This document shows, piece by piece, positions 43,808 to 53,981 of a stretch of 64,000 nt of DNA. A program made the position numbers and the translations under genes. The DNA lies in contig JAQUMN010000012.1 in assembly GCA_028718125.1 (NCBI GenBank), forward strand, positions 1-64,000. Direction: 5' to 3'. Numbering within the stretch: position 1 is the stretch's first letter; the number at the start of each line of letters is the position of its first letter. The notes beneath the pieces were generated by a model. That model was given only the letters and a program-made list of their open reading frames with translations. It was not told the origin of the DNA and did no database searches. The DNA is from Kiritimatiellia bacterium (GTDB taxonomy: Bacteria > Verrucomicrobiota > Kiritimatiellia > JAAZAB01).

Positions 43808-45661
43808 ATGAAAATCGAAGCCGGTCTTTTCGACCACATGGTGCTGCAACGGAACCAAAGAAACGTCAGCGAAGCGAATTTTTCCGGTGCGTGTGCCGCG
43901 TCCGGTCCCGTCCTGGCCACGGTACGACGCGGCAAGGGCGTGGTCAAGGGGTTTGCGTCCGTTCCCGTAGGCAAGGCGGCCCGCGGCCGGATTAAGGGCT
44001 GCCTGAAGGGGGTGCCGGCCGGCGGTCCGTATGTCATCGAACTCCTGGTCAGGAACGAAAAACTGGTTGTCCGGGACGTGCTGGTGGGCGATGTCTGGCT
44101 GCTGGGCGGGCAATCCAACATGCAGGGCTGCGGCCTGTTTCCCGAAAAGCGGTTGCCCGCCGACCCGCAGGTGCGTGCCTTCTTCATGGATGACCGCTGG
44201 GCCGTGGCAAAGGATCCCATCCACAACATGTGGGCCTGCGTAGACCAGGTCCACATTGACCTGTGCGGCGGTGTCCGTCCCGTCAGGCCTCCGGCAGATT
44301 GGGGCGTCTGTCCCGGTCCGGCCTTCGGAATCGATATGCGCCGCCGCACCGGTGTGCCGCAAGGCCTGATCGCCTGCGCGCACGGCGGCACCTCCATGAC
44401 CCAATGGGATCCCAGGCGCAAAGGCGAGGGCGGCACGAGCCTTTATGGCGCGCTGGTCCGGCGGCTCGTGAAAAACGGCCGGTGTGTTGCCGGCATGATC
44501 TGGTACCAGGGATGCAGCGATGCCAATGCCTTGGACGCAACGCTCTACACCAAACGCATGCAGGCATTTGTGGCCGCGCTGCGGCGTGACTGCGCCGATA
44601 AAACGCTCCCGGTGGCGATCGTTCAAATTGGGCGCGTCATCGGCTGGGAGCCGAGCGTGGTCTCCTCCTGGAATTCGATCCAGGAACAGGAGCGGCGGCT
44701 CCCGCAGGCCATCAGGAACCTGGCCACGGTGCCGGTCATCGATCTGCCGCTCGACGACATGATCCATATCAGCGGCGAAGGCCAAAAAATCCTGGGCAAA
44801 CGGCTGGCCCAGGCGATGCAGGCGCTGCGCGGGGATCGCAAGGCGGGGCCGCCTCCCATCAGCCTTGAAAAAATCGAGCTTGAATCCGTTCGCGGACAGG
44901 GCGTGGCGGTGGTCGAATTTAAGAACGTGGTCGGAAAGCTGCGCGCCGGCAGTCGTCCAAGCGGCTTCGCCATCGTCAATCAATCCGGCAGCGCCAACCA
45001 TTTTGACATCCAGCTCGCTGGCCGCCGCGTGCGCGTGCGCAGCATTCTTACGTTGCCCAAATTGCGCGAGGCGGTCGTTCATTACGGGTATGGCGCCGAT
45101 CCCGTCTGCAACATCGTGGACGAGGCCGGCCGTTCGCTGCCCGTTTTCGGCGGCGGCATGCTTCGGGCGGTTACGCCTTTCGTTCAAAAGCTCCGCGTGA
45201 GCGCTTTTCAACCCTCCGCTGACAAGCTGGACACGCTTGAGTTGCCTGCTGCGCTCGATTCGCTTGGCCTGGCCACGCGCTCGTTTGCCGGCGCCTTATG
45301 CAATCTGCATCAGGAGATCGATCAGCATGGCGGCCGTGACGAGGTGGTCTGGTTTGCCTGCCGCTTCTCCTGTCCGGAGGCGATGCGCCTGGCGCTCCTG
45401 TTCGGCTACGATGGGCCGCTCAAAGTCTGGGTCGATGGAAAGCAGGTGTTTCACGACCCGGACGGCGTTAATCCCGCCTCCACGGAAAAGGGCAAGACGA
45501 TCATCCATGCGGCGCAGGGCGACCATGAGGCGCTTATCGCGCTGGGCACCAATCATGGCGCAGCCTGGGGCATCAATCTGTTCTTCGAAAGGCTGGATAT
45601 TGCCAGGGAACAACTTTGCAAGGGGCCGGGACACTATGAGATGCCGAAGTTGCTGGGGTAG
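43808..45661 (+). CDS. Sialate O-acetylesterase-like SGNH esterase, cytosolic
   Basis: 617 residues with no signal peptide. The SASA-type catalytic layout is present: DHMVLQRN at the start, VWLLGGQSNMQG (nucleophile Ser in GQSNM), GLIACAHGGTSMTQWDP, GMIWYQGCSDANA, and VIDLPLDDMIHISGEGQKIL with the Asp-x-x-His pair. The last ~200 residues form accessory beta domains, including a cellulose-binding-like segment (FGYDGPLKVWVDGKQVFHDP). It removes acetyl groups from sialic acid or from acetylated glycans. Most relatives are exported; a cytosolic form would act on imported sugars. It lies between the tilS remnant and ftsH. Confidence 0.85.
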   Translation: MKIEAGLFDHMVLQRNQRNVSEANFSGACAASGPVLATVRRGKGVVKGFASVPVGKAARGRIKGCLKGVPAGGPYVIELLVRNEKLVVRDVLVGDVWLLGGQSNMQGCGLFPEKRLPADPQVRAFFMDDRWAVAKDPIHNMWACVDQVHIDLCGGVRPVRPPADWGVCPGPAFGIDMRRRTGVPQGLIACAHGGTSMTQWDPRRKGEGGTSLYGALVRRLVKNGRCVAGMIWYQGCSDANALDATLYTKRMQAFVAALRRDCADKTLPVAIVQIGRVIGWEPSVVSSWNSIQEQERRLPQAIRNLATVPVIDLPLDDMIHISGEGQKILGKRLAQAMQALRGDRKAGPPPISLEKIELESVRGQGVAVVEFKNVVGKLRAGSRPSGFAIVNQSGSANHFDIQLAGRRVRVRSILTLPKLREAVVHYGYGADPVCNIVDEAGRSLPVFGGGMLRAVTPFVQKLRVSAFQPSADKLDTLELPAALDSLGLATRSFAGALCNLHQEIDQHGGRDEVVWFACRFSCPEAMRLALLFGYDGPLKVWVDGKQVFHDPDGVNPASTEKGKTIIHAAQGDHEALIALGTNHGAAWGINLFFERLDIAREQLCKGPGHYEMPKLLG

Positions 45662-45822
45662 GCTTGGGCAATGCGCGGCGGACAGCGGCTTCATGCGCAT
45701 TGCCAAGATCAGAATTTTTTGATAGCATTGCAAAAGAACAAACACAGCCTTCGTTCCGACTCTCAGGGAGGTCGGAACTTCGGCGGGCAGGGTCCACATT
45801 TTAGCGCGGCAGAAAATATTTT

Positions 45823-47808
45823 ATGGACAATCCAAATCAGCCGAATAAGGATCCCATTCTCCGGAAGCCGGACGATGTCCGGACCAAAAACGTGATGCGC
45901 AATATGGGGCTATGGCTCCTGGTGCCCATTCTGCTCCTGTTGATCTTCAACTTTTTTCAAAATGGCCGGGAGGTGGTTGAAGAGATCCAATACAACCCGG
46001 ACTTCGTCAGCCTGGTGGAAAACAAGAAAATCCGCAAGTGTGAGATTGTCACCGAACTTGCCGGCGCCCAGTTCATTCGCGGCGAAATGACCGAGGTGGA
46101 CGCGAAGTTAGGCAAGCCGCGCAAGTTTAAGGTGGAGGTTGTGGTGACCGACGGCCTGCCGGCCTGGCTGAAGGACAACGGCGTTCAATTCAAGTTCATC
46201 CGTCAGCGAATCGATTTCTGGCAAATCCTGCAGGGCGCCTTGCCGTTTCTGCTGGTTCTGGGTCTCCTGTATTTCCTGGTGATTCGGCAGATCCGGTCGG
46301 TCGGCCATGGCGCCATGAGTTTCGGGAAAAGCCGCGCGCGCCTGCTGGCGCGGGACCACAACAAAATTACCTTTGCGGAAGTGGCGGGCGTGGAAGAAGC
46401 CAGGGAAGAAGTCGAGGAAATCGTCGAATTTCTCAAAGATCCGAAAAAATTTCAGACCCTGGGCGGCCACATGCCCAAGGGCGTACTGCTGATGGGGCCG
46501 CCGGGCACGGGGAAAACGCTCCTGGCCAAGGCCATTGCCGGCGAGGCCGACGTGCCGTTCTTCAGCATCAGCGGGTCGGATTTCGTGGAGATGTTTGTCG
46601 GCGTCGGGGCCTCGCGTGTGCGGGACATGTTTGAACAGGGCAAGAAGAGCGCGCCTTGCATAATTTTTATTGACGAAATTGACGCCGTCGGCCGCAGCCG
46701 GTTTAGCGGGATTGGCGGTGGGCATGACGAGCGTGAACAGACCCTGAATGCCCTGCTTGTCGAGATGGATGGGTTTGAAACCCAGGCAGGCGTGATCATC
46801 ATTGCGGCCACCAACCGCCCGGACGTGCTGGATCCCGCGCTCCTGCGCCCGGGGAGGTTCGATCGCCAGATTATCATTGACTTGCCGATCCTGGAAGGGC
46901 GCGAGGATATTTTAAAAATCCATGCCAAAAAAATCGTGCTGAGCAAGGATGCGGACCTCAAGCGGTTGGCGCGCGGAACCTCCGGATGTTCCGGCGCGGA
47001 CCTGGCCAACCTAATCAACGAAGCGGCGCTCCTGGCCTCGCGGCAGGGGAAAAAGGCCGTGGACATGCAGGACCTGGAGGAGGCGCGCGACAAAGTGCGC
47101 TGGGGCCGTGAGCGGCGGAGCAGGGTGCTGGACGAGGAAACCAAGCGGCTGACCGCATACCACGAGTCGGGTCACGCCCTGGTCCTGCAACTGGTGGAAA
47201 AGAGCGAGCCCTTGCACAAGATCACCATCATTCCGCGCGGCACGGCATATCTGGGCGCGACAATGCAATTACCGGAGAAAGACCGTTACACCGAAAGCCT
47301 GATAAAACTTAAAGGCATACTGTGCGGACTCATGGGCGGCCGTGCCGCCGAGGAACTTGTCTTGGGCGATATCACCACCGGCGCCGGAAACGACTTGAAG
47401 CAGGCAACGCACCTGGCCCGGCTTATGGTATGCAACTGGGGTATGAGCGCAATCCTGGGACCGCAAACGTTCGGCGCCCAGGAGGAACTGCTGTTTCTCG
47501 GCCGGGAAGTTGCCCGCAACCAGGATTTTAGCGAGGAGACCGCCCGGCGCATCGATATTGAAGTTGCCAAGCTGTTGCGCGAAGCCTATCAAAAGGCGAT
47601 GGATATTCTTCAGCAGAACCGCGACAAGCTCGATATGATTGCCCGGCTTTTGCTGGAGCGTGAGACGTTGGATGGCCGCGATATTGAGGAAATTGCCAAG
47701 CATGGGCGTCTCCTGAATGATGCTGAGCACACGGCGGCGGAAGGCGCGCCGGAATTGGATGCTACTGAAAATGAACAAGCTTTGCCCGCGGCTGCGCCGA
47801 TCAAGTAA
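45823..47808 (+). CDS. ftsH: ATP-dependent zinc metalloprotease FtsH
   Basis: 661 residues. Two membrane helices ([38 protein letters not shown]) flank a periplasmic domain. The AAA+ module has Walker A GPPGTGKT, Walker [15 protein letters not shown] and the second-region [20 protein letters not shown]. The zinc site is HESGHA, with a downstream Asp. It is anchored in the inner membrane and degrades misfolded and regulatory proteins. folP follows 39 bases later. The 161-base gap before it is featureless except for a GC-rich palindromic stretch around 45760. Confidence 0.97.
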   Translation: MDNPNQPNKDPILRKPDDVRTKNVMRNMGLWLLVPILLLLIFNFFQNGREVVEEIQYNPDFVSLVENKKIRKCEIVTELAGAQFIRGEMTEVDAKLGKPRKFKVEVVVTDGLPAWLKDNGVQFKFIRQRIDFWQILQGALPFLLVLGLLYFLVIRQIRSVGHGAMSFGKSRARLLARDHNKITFAEVAGVEEAREEVEEIVEFLKDPKKFQTLGGHMPKGVLLMGPPGTGKTLLAKAIAGEADVPFFSISGSDFVEMFVGVGASRVRDMFEQGKKSAPCIIFIDEIDAVGRSRFSGIGGGHDEREQTLNALLVEMDGFETQAGVIIIAATNRPDVLDPALLRPGRFDRQIIIDLPILEGREDILKIHAKKIVLSKDADLKRLARGTSGCSGADLANLINEAALLASRQGKKAVDMQDLEEARDKVRWGRERRSRVLDEETKRLTAYHESGHALVLQLVEKSEPLHKITIIPRGTAYLGATMQLPEKDRYTESLIKLKGILCGLMGGRAAEELVLGDITTGAGNDLKQATHLARLMVCNWGMSAILGPQTFGAQEELLFLGREVARNQDFSEETARRIDIEVAKLLREAYQKAMDILQQNRDKLDMIARLLLERETLDGRDIEEIAKHGRLLNDAEHTAAEGAPELDATENEQALPAAAPIK

Positions 47809-47847
47809 ACCGATTGTTCCAGGAACACTGTTGAGTAGTTACCGGAC

Positions 47848-48723
47848 ATGAACGATTCAGACTCCGACTTGGTTTGGCAATGCCGGAATCGGGTGTTTCG
47901 GCCGGCCGAGCGGCCGCTGATCATGGGCATTTTGAACGTGACGCCGGATTCGTTTTCGGACGGCGGGCGCTATCACGACAAGAACACCGCCATTGAGCAC
48001 GGGTTGCAGATGGTCCAGGAAGGCGCCGATATAATCGATGTGGGCGGAGAATCGACGCGGCCCGGCGCCGCGCCGGTTTCCCTGGATATTGAGCTGGAGC
48101 GCGTCGTCCCGGTGATCGAAGCGCTCTGCCGCCGCGAAGATGTGGTGCTCTCCGTGGATACCATGAAGAGCGAGGTGGCTGAGCGCGCCTTAGCTGCCGG
48201 CGCGCATATTATCAACGACGTGTCCGCCCTGTCGGCCGACCCCCGCATGGCGGACGTGGCCAAGGCCTATGGGGCGGGCGTTATTCTGATGCACCGGCGC
48301 GGAGAATCGCGTAGCATGCAGCAGCACGCGATTTATGATGACGTGGTGCGGGAGGTGCGCGACTATCTGGTTGCGCGCGTGAACCACGCGGAGCGCCTGG
48401 GGTTGGCGCGACCCACTCTGGCGATTGATCCCGGCATTGGATTCGGCAAAACGGCCGGGCACAATGTGGAACTGCTGGCGCATCTGAGCGTGTTGCGAGC
48501 GTGCGGACGGCCGATCGTGGTGGGGCTTTCCCGGAAAGCGTTTATCGGGCAGATAACCGGGCGAGAGGTGGAGGACCGGGGCGCCGGTACGCTGGGCGCA
48601 TTGGCATTCTGCCTCGGTGAAGGGGCGCAGGTTCTGCGCGTGCATGATGTGCAATCCTCCCGCGATGTGGTCCAAGTGCTGAACGCGTTACTGAAGGAGA
48701 AATGCCGTGTGGAGTCGCGTTGA
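47848..48723 (+). CDS. folP: Dihydropteroate synthase
   Basis: 291 residues. Signatures: PLIMGILNVTPDSFSDGG (pterin-binding start), DIIDVGGESTRPGA, SVDTMKSEVAERAL, IINDVSAL, LMHRRG, LAIDPGIGFGKT and GLSRKAFIG. It condenses 6-hydroxymethyl-dihydropterin diphosphate with p-aminobenzoate in folate synthesis; FolE2 (19758) supplies the pterin branch. The ftsH-folP-cdaA-cdaR order is a conserved neighbourhood. Its 3' end overlaps cdaA by 17 bases. Confidence 0.96.
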   Translation: MNDSDSDLVWQCRNRVFRPAERPLIMGILNVTPDSFSDGGRYHDKNTAIEHGLQMVQEGADIIDVGGESTRPGAAPVSLDIELERVVPVIEALCRREDVVLSVDTMKSEVAERALAAGAHIINDVSALSADPRMADVAKAYGAGVILMHRRGESRSMQQHAIYDDVVREVRDYLVARVNHAERLGLARPTLAIDPGIGFGKTAGHNVELLAHLSVLRACGRPIVVGLSRKAFIGQITGREVEDRGAGTLGALAFCLGEGAQVLRVHDVQSSRDVVQVLNALLKEKCRVESR

Positions 48724-49555
48724 ATTTCCGGGCTTAAACGGCTGGATTGAAATCCTGTGCCTGGCGGTTGTTTTTTATTACCTTTTCTTTTTTCTCAAAG
48801 GCACGCGCGGCGCGCCGGTGCTAACCGGCCTGGTTCTGCTGTTCATCGGGATCATCGTGTTGACCCGCCTGTTCCACCTGGATGCCTTGAGCTGGCTGCT
48901 GGGCCGCTTTTCGGTCTATCTGGCCATAGCGGTGCTGATTATTTTTCAGCCGGAAATCAGGCGGGCGCTGGCCGAACTGGGCAAAAAACATCTGTTTGGC
49001 AACGCGCTCGGCGATGAAACCCTGGTGGACCAGATTGTCCAGGCGGCGATGTATCTTGCACACCGGAAAATCGGCGCCCTGATTGCCATCGAGCAGGCCA
49101 TCGGCACGCGGTTGGTCCAGGAAACCGGCATCAAGCTGGACAGCGCCGTGACGCCCGAACTGCTGGCGAACGTTTTTTCTCCCCATGCGCCCCTCCACGA
49201 CGGGGGCGTTATCATTGCCGGGAACCGGATCGTGGCCGCAAGGTGCTTGTTTCCATTGTCCGAGCAGGATGAATTCAGCAAGACCCTCGGCACGCGCCAT
49301 CGGGCGGCCATGGGATTGAGCGACGAGACCGACGCCGTGGTAATCGTAGTTTCAGAAGAAACCGGCATGATTTCCGTCAGCCACGAGGGGCGGCTGATTC
49401 AGAACCTGGATGGCGATCGTTTGCGCCATTTCCTTTCCGGCCTGTTACTGCGCGAGCGCAAGGCGGATTACGGGTGGGAGCGCTTCCGGCGCCAGGCGCG
49501 CCAGGTATTGCTCTGGGCTGGGCAACGGCTATGGCGCGGGAACAAGCGCGGGTGA
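48707..49555 (+). CDS. cdaA: Diadenylate cyclase CdaA
   Basis: 282 residues from GTG at 48707, with GAAGGAG upstream inside folP. Three N-terminal membrane helices are followed by the DAC catalytic domain with PLHDGGVII (DGA-type motif) and GTRHRAAMG (RHR motif). It makes cyclic di-AMP from two ATP molecules at the membrane; c-di-AMP controls potassium and osmotic balance. The next gene encodes its usual membrane regulator, CdaR. Confidence 0.95.
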   Translation: MWSRVEFPGLNGWIEILCLAVVFYYLFFFLKGTRGAPVLTGLVLLFIGIIVLTRLFHLDALSWLLGRFSVYLAIAVLIIFQPEIRRALAELGKKHLFGNALGDETLVDQIVQAAMYLAHRKIGALIAIEQAIGTRLVQETGIKLDSAVTPELLANVFSPHAPLHDGGVIIAGNRIVAARCLFPLSEQDEFSKTLGTRHRAAMGLSDETDAVVIVVSEETGMISVSHEGRLIQNLDGDRLRHFLSGLLLRERKADYGWERFRRQARQVLLWAGQRLWRGNKRG

Positions 49556-49562
49556 GGACGGC

Positions 49563-50492
49563 ATGAAAGCATTTTTATTGCACAATCCGGGTCTTAAAAT
49601 TTTAGCCCTGCTGGCTGCGATCGTCTCCTGGATGGCGATTCAAGAGACCATCAGCTTCGAGGTCGACGTGCCGGATATCCCTTTGGAAATTCGCGTGAGG
49701 GAGGGCTGGGCCGTGTTGCGCCAGTCGGAGCATACCGTCCGGGCAACCTTCAAGGGGTCCCAGGATGATATCCGCCAGATGGACACGAAACAGATCAAGG
49801 CAGTCGTTGATCTGCCCACGAATTACATCGCCGGATCCGGCGAAATCATCGTGGCGCTTTCCGCAATTAAAGCCTCGCGCAATGTGCGCCCGATCAGCGT
49901 GGTGCCGGATCGAGTTAAGGTTAGCCTCGATCGCGAACAGGAGAAGAAAGTGCCTGTGAAAAGCCGCGCGGTCGGCAAGCCGCTTTTCGGCGAAGTGGAG
50001 GCGTTGATCTGTGAGCCGGCCTTTGTGATCCTGCGGGGACCGGCCCAGCAACTGTGGCAAACGGAGTGGGTGTATACCGAACCCGTTGACGTGGAGGGGC
50101 GCGTCGAGGGCTTTACGAAGCGATGCCGCGTGCTGATGCCCAGCGACACCTGGACGCCCGTCATCGAGCCGCCGGAAGTGAAGGTCAATGTGATAATTTC
50201 CGAGCGGGCGGAAACCGCGGAATGGAACAACGTGCCGGTGTCCGTTCTCGTCCCGCCGCAGGCGCTGTGGACCGTCGATGTCATGCCGTCCCGGGTGCGG
50301 GTGGTGCTGACCGGGGCTCAGGAAACGCTGGAAGATCTGCAAGCCGTGGCGCCAAAAGCTTTTGTGGAATGCCTGGAACTAAATCCGTCTTTAACCTACG
50401 ATCTCCCCGTGAAGGTGGTTTTGCCGCCGGGGAAAGCCGTGACTGCGGCCGTTGAGCCGCATACCGTGCGCGTCGTGGTGTCCAAGCCGTAA
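49563..50492 (+). CDS. cdaR: YbbR-domain regulator of CdaA
   Basis: 309 residues from ATG at 49563 (after GAGG); longer frames start inside cdaA. One N-terminal membrane helix (LKILALLAAIVSWMAIQ), then three or so extracytoplasmic YbbR repeats: VRATFKGSQDDIRQM, VDLPTNYIAGSGEIIVALS, VPVSVLVPPQALWTVDV and YDLPVKVVLPPG. CdaR interacts with CdaA and tunes its output. In many bacteria glmM completes the set; here it is missing and ftsK follows. Confidence 0.88.
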   Translation: MKAFLLHNPGLKILALLAAIVSWMAIQETISFEVDVPDIPLEIRVREGWAVLRQSEHTVRATFKGSQDDIRQMDTKQIKAVVDLPTNYIAGSGEIIVALSAIKASRNVRPISVVPDRVKVSLDREQEKKVPVKSRAVGKPLFGEVEALICEPAFVILRGPAQQLWQTEWVYTEPVDVEGRVEGFTKRCRVLMPSDTWTPVIEPPEVKVNVIISERAETAEWNNVPVSVLVPPQALWTVDVMPSRVRVVLTGAQETLEDLQAVAPKAFVECLELNPSLTYDLPVKVVLPPGKAVTAAVEPHTVRVVVSKP

Positions 50493-50531
50493 AATCTTGC
50501 AGGATAGATAGACTGCCACTCGCACCTTGCG

Positions 50532-50551
50532 GGGCAAGTGGTCACTTGCCC
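50532..50551. repeat. Perfect 20-base palindrome between cdaR and ftsK
   Basis: GGGCAAGTGGTCACTTGCCC, with only two unpaired bases at the centre, 40 bases past the cdaR stop. It lacks a T tract, so it is not a classical terminator; a protein site or an RNA hairpin are possible. Confidence 0.6.
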
Positions 50552-50619
50552 GCGGCGGGCGATGGGATAGGCTGTAGGCGAACAACCTGATATTTTCAGA
50601 ATAGATTGGAGTCTTACGC

Positions 50620-52989
50620 ATGACAGAAACAAGTCAGGGACAGCATACGGGGATTCGCGAACTGGCGGGGATCGGGGTGTTGACCCTGAGCGCGTTAATG
50701 GTCCTGGCGCTGGTATCCTATGATGCCGGGGATATTTCCATTCTCCAGGCGCCGCCCAATGATCCGCCCCTGAATTTTGTCGGGCCGGTCGGGGCCTGGT
50801 TTGGTTTTTTGATCCTCATGATGTTCGGCAACGGCGCCTGGCTGATACCGCTGGTCTGCGTCGCGCTAGGACTACTGCTCCTGTTTCGTCCGACCGAGCG
50901 GATTGGCTGGCGCCTGCTGTGGGCCTTCGTGTTTGTGCTGGCCCTGAGCGGCCTGCTGGCCTTGCACCCGTCGGGGTGGGGCCAGTTGGAAGGGCGGTTT
51001 AATATTACCGGTATTACCGGCGGCGTAGCAGGCTGGCTGATCGCCGACCGGTGGCTGGCCGGGTGGCTGGGGCAGGCCGGCGCCACGATCCTGATGATCG
51101 GATTACTTGTGATCGGATTGACCTTGTGCGTGGGCTTTCAGCGCATGACCGCCTTCGGACTAATCCTGGCGGAGCAAGCCCGCAGCCTGCGCGCCAGAGT
51201 GGCGGCGGCCGTGACGGAGCGCCGCGGCAGGCTTGAAATCATCACCCGCGAGGAGCGCGACATTGCCCGCCAGATTGCACTCCAGGAAAAGGCTGTACGC
51301 AAAGGACAGCGCCATGCCAAGGTATTTCCCGATGAACCGATGGAGAGCCCTGCAATACTTTCGCCGCCGCCGGTGATTACACCGCAGGCCGCGGAGCCGC
51401 CTGGTGAAAATAACGCATTACGGGCCTCCTCCCCGGGGAAAGCCATTGGCCGTATTGCAAAACAGCCCAAGCCGACTTTGCCGCATCCCGATCATTATGA
51501 ATTGCCGCCCATCAGCCTGCTCAAGCCGATCCCGGCCGCCGCAGAGCGGAGCATCGAAAGCGACTTTCAGACAACGGCGAAAATTCTAAAGGACACGCTT
51601 TCCGATTTCGGCATTGAGTGCGAAGTGGTTAATTACGAGCAAGGGCCGGTCGTGACCCAATACGAACTCAAGCCGGCGGCCGGCGTGCGCGTGGAACGGA
51701 TTGCCCAGCTCAGCAACAACCTTGCCTTGACCTTGAAAGCCACCAGTGTGCGCGTGCAGGCGCCCATTCCAGGCAAAGGCGTGGTCGGCATTGAGGTTCC
51801 GAATTCGAGCGCCACCAAAGTATATCTGCGGGAAATCCTGGAAGGCAAGTCGTGGCAGGCCATGCGGTGCGCCATTCCTCTGGTCCTGGGCAAGGATGTT
51901 TCCGGCAACGACCTGGTTGCCGACCTGGCAAGTATGCCCCACCTGCTTATTGCCGGCGCCACGGGATCGGGCAAAACGGTCTGCATGAATTCCATTCTGG
52001 CCGGCATGCTGATGTCACGGACCCCCACCCAGCTCAAACTCATGCTGGTGGACCCGAAGCGCGTTGAATTTGCCAGTTTTGCCTGTCTGCCGCATCTGGT
52101 GGCGCCGGTCATTGTCGAGTCCAAGCGGGTGCCGCTGGGCCTGCACTGGGCGATCAATGAAATGGAAAACCGCTACAAGTTATTTGCCAAGGTCGGCGTC
52201 CGCAATATCCAGGGCTTTAACACCCGGCCGGTGGAACAAAAACTGCCGGTGGACGAAATCGCCGGCGGAGAGGAGCCGGAAAATTCCGTGCCCAATCGCA
52301 TTCCCTATATCGTAATTGTAATTGACGAGCTCTCGGACCTGATGCTCGTGGCCCAGGCTGACGTGGAAAATGCCATTGCCCGCCTGGCCCAGATGTCGCG
52401 TGCCGTGGGCATTCACATGATCCTTGCCACCCAGCGGCCGTCGGTCAACGTGATCACCGGCACCATTAAGGCCAATTTCCCGGCGCGCATTTCGTTCCAG
52501 GTGGCCCAGAAAGTAGATAGTCGCACGATCCTCGACACGAGTGGGGCCGATAAGCTGCTGGGCCGTGGTGACATGCTCATATTGCCGCCGGGCTCCAGCA
52601 AGCTGATCCGCGCGCAGGGTGCCCTGACAACAGATGACGATATCAATGCCATCGTGGAGCACTGGCGCAAGCAGGGGGAGCCCAGCTACGAAATGAAGCT
52701 TAAAGCCAGCATCGAGAGCTCGACGCCTGTGCCGGACCCCGATGAAGAAGGCGTGGATGAGGACATGTTGCAGTCGGCCATTGCCGTTATTCGCGAAACC
52801 CAGCGGGCTTCCGTCTCGCTCCTGCAGCGCAGGCTCAAAATCGGTTACAACCGCGCCGGCCGGCTTATGGATCAGCTCGAGGATAAAGGCATTGTCGGGC
52901 CGGTCCACGGATCCGATCCGCGCGAAATTTTAATTGACCTTGACGGTGAAATACCCGCCAATACTAACGAACAGGGAGGCGATGTGTGA
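50620..52989 (+). CDS. ftsK: DNA translocase FtsK/SpoIIIE
   Basis: 789 residues. Four or so N-terminal membrane helices, a basic/Pro-rich linker (about 180-300), then the motor: ILKDTLSDFGIECEVVNYEQ, GPVVTQYELKPAAGVR, Walker A AGATGSGKTVCMNS, LMLVDPKRVEFASF, Walker B IVIVIDELSDLMLVA, ILATQRPSVNVITGTIK and LLGRGDML. The C-terminal gamma winged helix (AIAVIRETQRASVSLLQRRL, YNRAGRLMDQLEDKGIVGP) reads chromosome polarity (KOPS). It pumps DNA through the septum and assists dimer resolution. The stop TGA overlaps the next start. Confidence 0.96.
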   Translation: MTETSQGQHTGIRELAGIGVLTLSALMVLALVSYDAGDISILQAPPNDPPLNFVGPVGAWFGFLILMMFGNGAWLIPLVCVALGLLLLFRPTERIGWRLLWAFVFVLALSGLLALHPSGWGQLEGRFNITGITGGVAGWLIADRWLAGWLGQAGATILMIGLLVIGLTLCVGFQRMTAFGLILAEQARSLRARVAAAVTERRGRLEIITREERDIARQIALQEKAVRKGQRHAKVFPDEPMESPAILSPPPVITPQAAEPPGENNALRASSPGKAIGRIAKQPKPTLPHPDHYELPPISLLKPIPAAAERSIESDFQTTAKILKDTLSDFGIECEVVNYEQGPVVTQYELKPAAGVRVERIAQLSNNLALTLKATSVRVQAPIPGKGVVGIEVPNSSATKVYLREILEGKSWQAMRCAIPLVLGKDVSGNDLVADLASMPHLLIAGATGSGKTVCMNSILAGMLMSRTPTQLKLMLVDPKRVEFASFACLPHLVAPVIVESKRVPLGLHWAINEMENRYKLFAKVGVRNIQGFNTRPVEQKLPVDEIAGGEEPENSVPNRIPYIVIVIDELSDLMLVAQADVENAIARLAQMSRAVGIHMILATQRPSVNVITGTIKANFPARISFQVAQKVDSRTILDTSGADKLLGRGDMLILPPGSSKLIRAQGALTTDDDINAIVEHWRKQGEPSYEMKLKASIESSTPVPDPDEEGVDEDMLQSAIAVIRETQRASVSLLQRRLKIGYNRAGRLMDQLEDKGIVGPVHGSDPREILIDLDGEIPANTNEQGGDV

Positions 52990-53780
52990 TGGAATCCATT
53001 GGTCAACAGTTGAAGGCTGCCCGCGAGCGCCGGCAGATATCCATATCCGATGTAGCCGCGGCGACGAAAATGACGAGCACCTTTGTTTGTGCGATTGAGG
53101 CGGATAACTTCGGCGCGCTCGTGGCGCCTGTTTATGCGCGCGGATTTATCAAGCTCTACGCCGAGTGTGTCGGTATGGATCCGATGCCTCTGCTGAAACA
53201 GTTTGGCCTGGCCAGTCGAGCGGCGCCTTTGCAGTCCCCGCCGCCGGCTCTGCAGCGGACGGCCCAGGTGTCATCGAAATCAATGCCCGTGAAGGCGCCG
53301 GCAGCCCATGCGGGCAAACAGAATCCGACGCGTCTGCAGCCAAGTGACCCAATGCCCCGCCACGGGGCGACGAGCAAGCCCGCGCCAATTTACCGGCCGC
53401 CGCTTTCGCGATCGGAATCTCCGCCTGCGGGGCGATTGGCCGCACTGAACCGGGCGTTTATCGCACGCATTCGATGGCCGCGTTTTAAGCTGCCGGGCAG
53501 GCGCGCCTGCAACGCTGAATGCCCGTCCGCAATACTTCGCGCGGCGATGTGGGCAAGAAGCACTGCGGGCAGGATATTCCAGTACCTCGCATTGCCGGTC
53601 ATGGTTTGGCGGCGGATTTTTATCGTGGCCGGTGTCGCCCTGCTGATCATCGCGGCGGGCTTGGCTTGGGAATGGTCCAGTCGAAGCATGCCGTCCATGA
53701 CGGATGCCTGCCGGTGGCTGGCGGAACCGCCCGCGCCTTACCTGACCGTAGAAACCCGTACCCCGCCGCCCGGTCGTTAG
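52989..53780 (+). CDS. RodZ-like helix-turn-helix membrane protein, short C-terminus
   Basis: 263 residues; ATG at 52989 overlaps the ftsK stop (TGATG), and GGGAGG lies upstream. The N-terminal HTH_25 domain (ESIGQQLKAARERRQISISD; VYARGFIKLYAECVGMDP) matches RodZ. A basic, proline-rich linker and one membrane helix (IFIVAGVALLIIAAGLAWEW) follow. RodZ usually carries an extracytoplasmic DUF4115 domain of ~100 residues; only ~35 follow here, so this is a truncated or lineage-specific form. RodZ couples MreB to the cell wall. Following FtsK in one transcript agrees with a cell-shape or division role. Nothing is visible in the 200-base gap after it. Confidence 0.75.
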   Translation: MESIGQQLKAARERRQISISDVAAATKMTSTFVCAIEADNFGALVAPVYARGFIKLYAECVGMDPMPLLKQFGLASRAAPLQSPPPALQRTAQVSSKSMPVKAPAAHAGKQNPTRLQPSDPMPRHGATSKPAPIYRPPLSRSESPPAGRLAALNRAFIARIRWPRFKLPGRRACNAECPSAILRAAMWARSTAGRIFQYLALPVMVWRRIFIVAGVALLIIAAGLAWEWSSRSMPSMTDACRWLAEPPAPYLTVETRTPPPGR

Positions 53781-53981
53781 TCGCGCTATTGGAGGCGGAC
53801 ATCAATGCCGCCAAAGTAAACGCCTCGGCGCGTGTGGCGCGTGGCATGCGCCCAATTTATCCTGCGTTGCGCGTGGCACCTGAAAAGGTTGTACATCCCG
53901 GAATATGTATGACTTGTGTTGTTAGTCACTTTGTTAATTTCAGGCTAAGTTTTCCATGCTGGCAATGTGTAAGGAAAAGCA

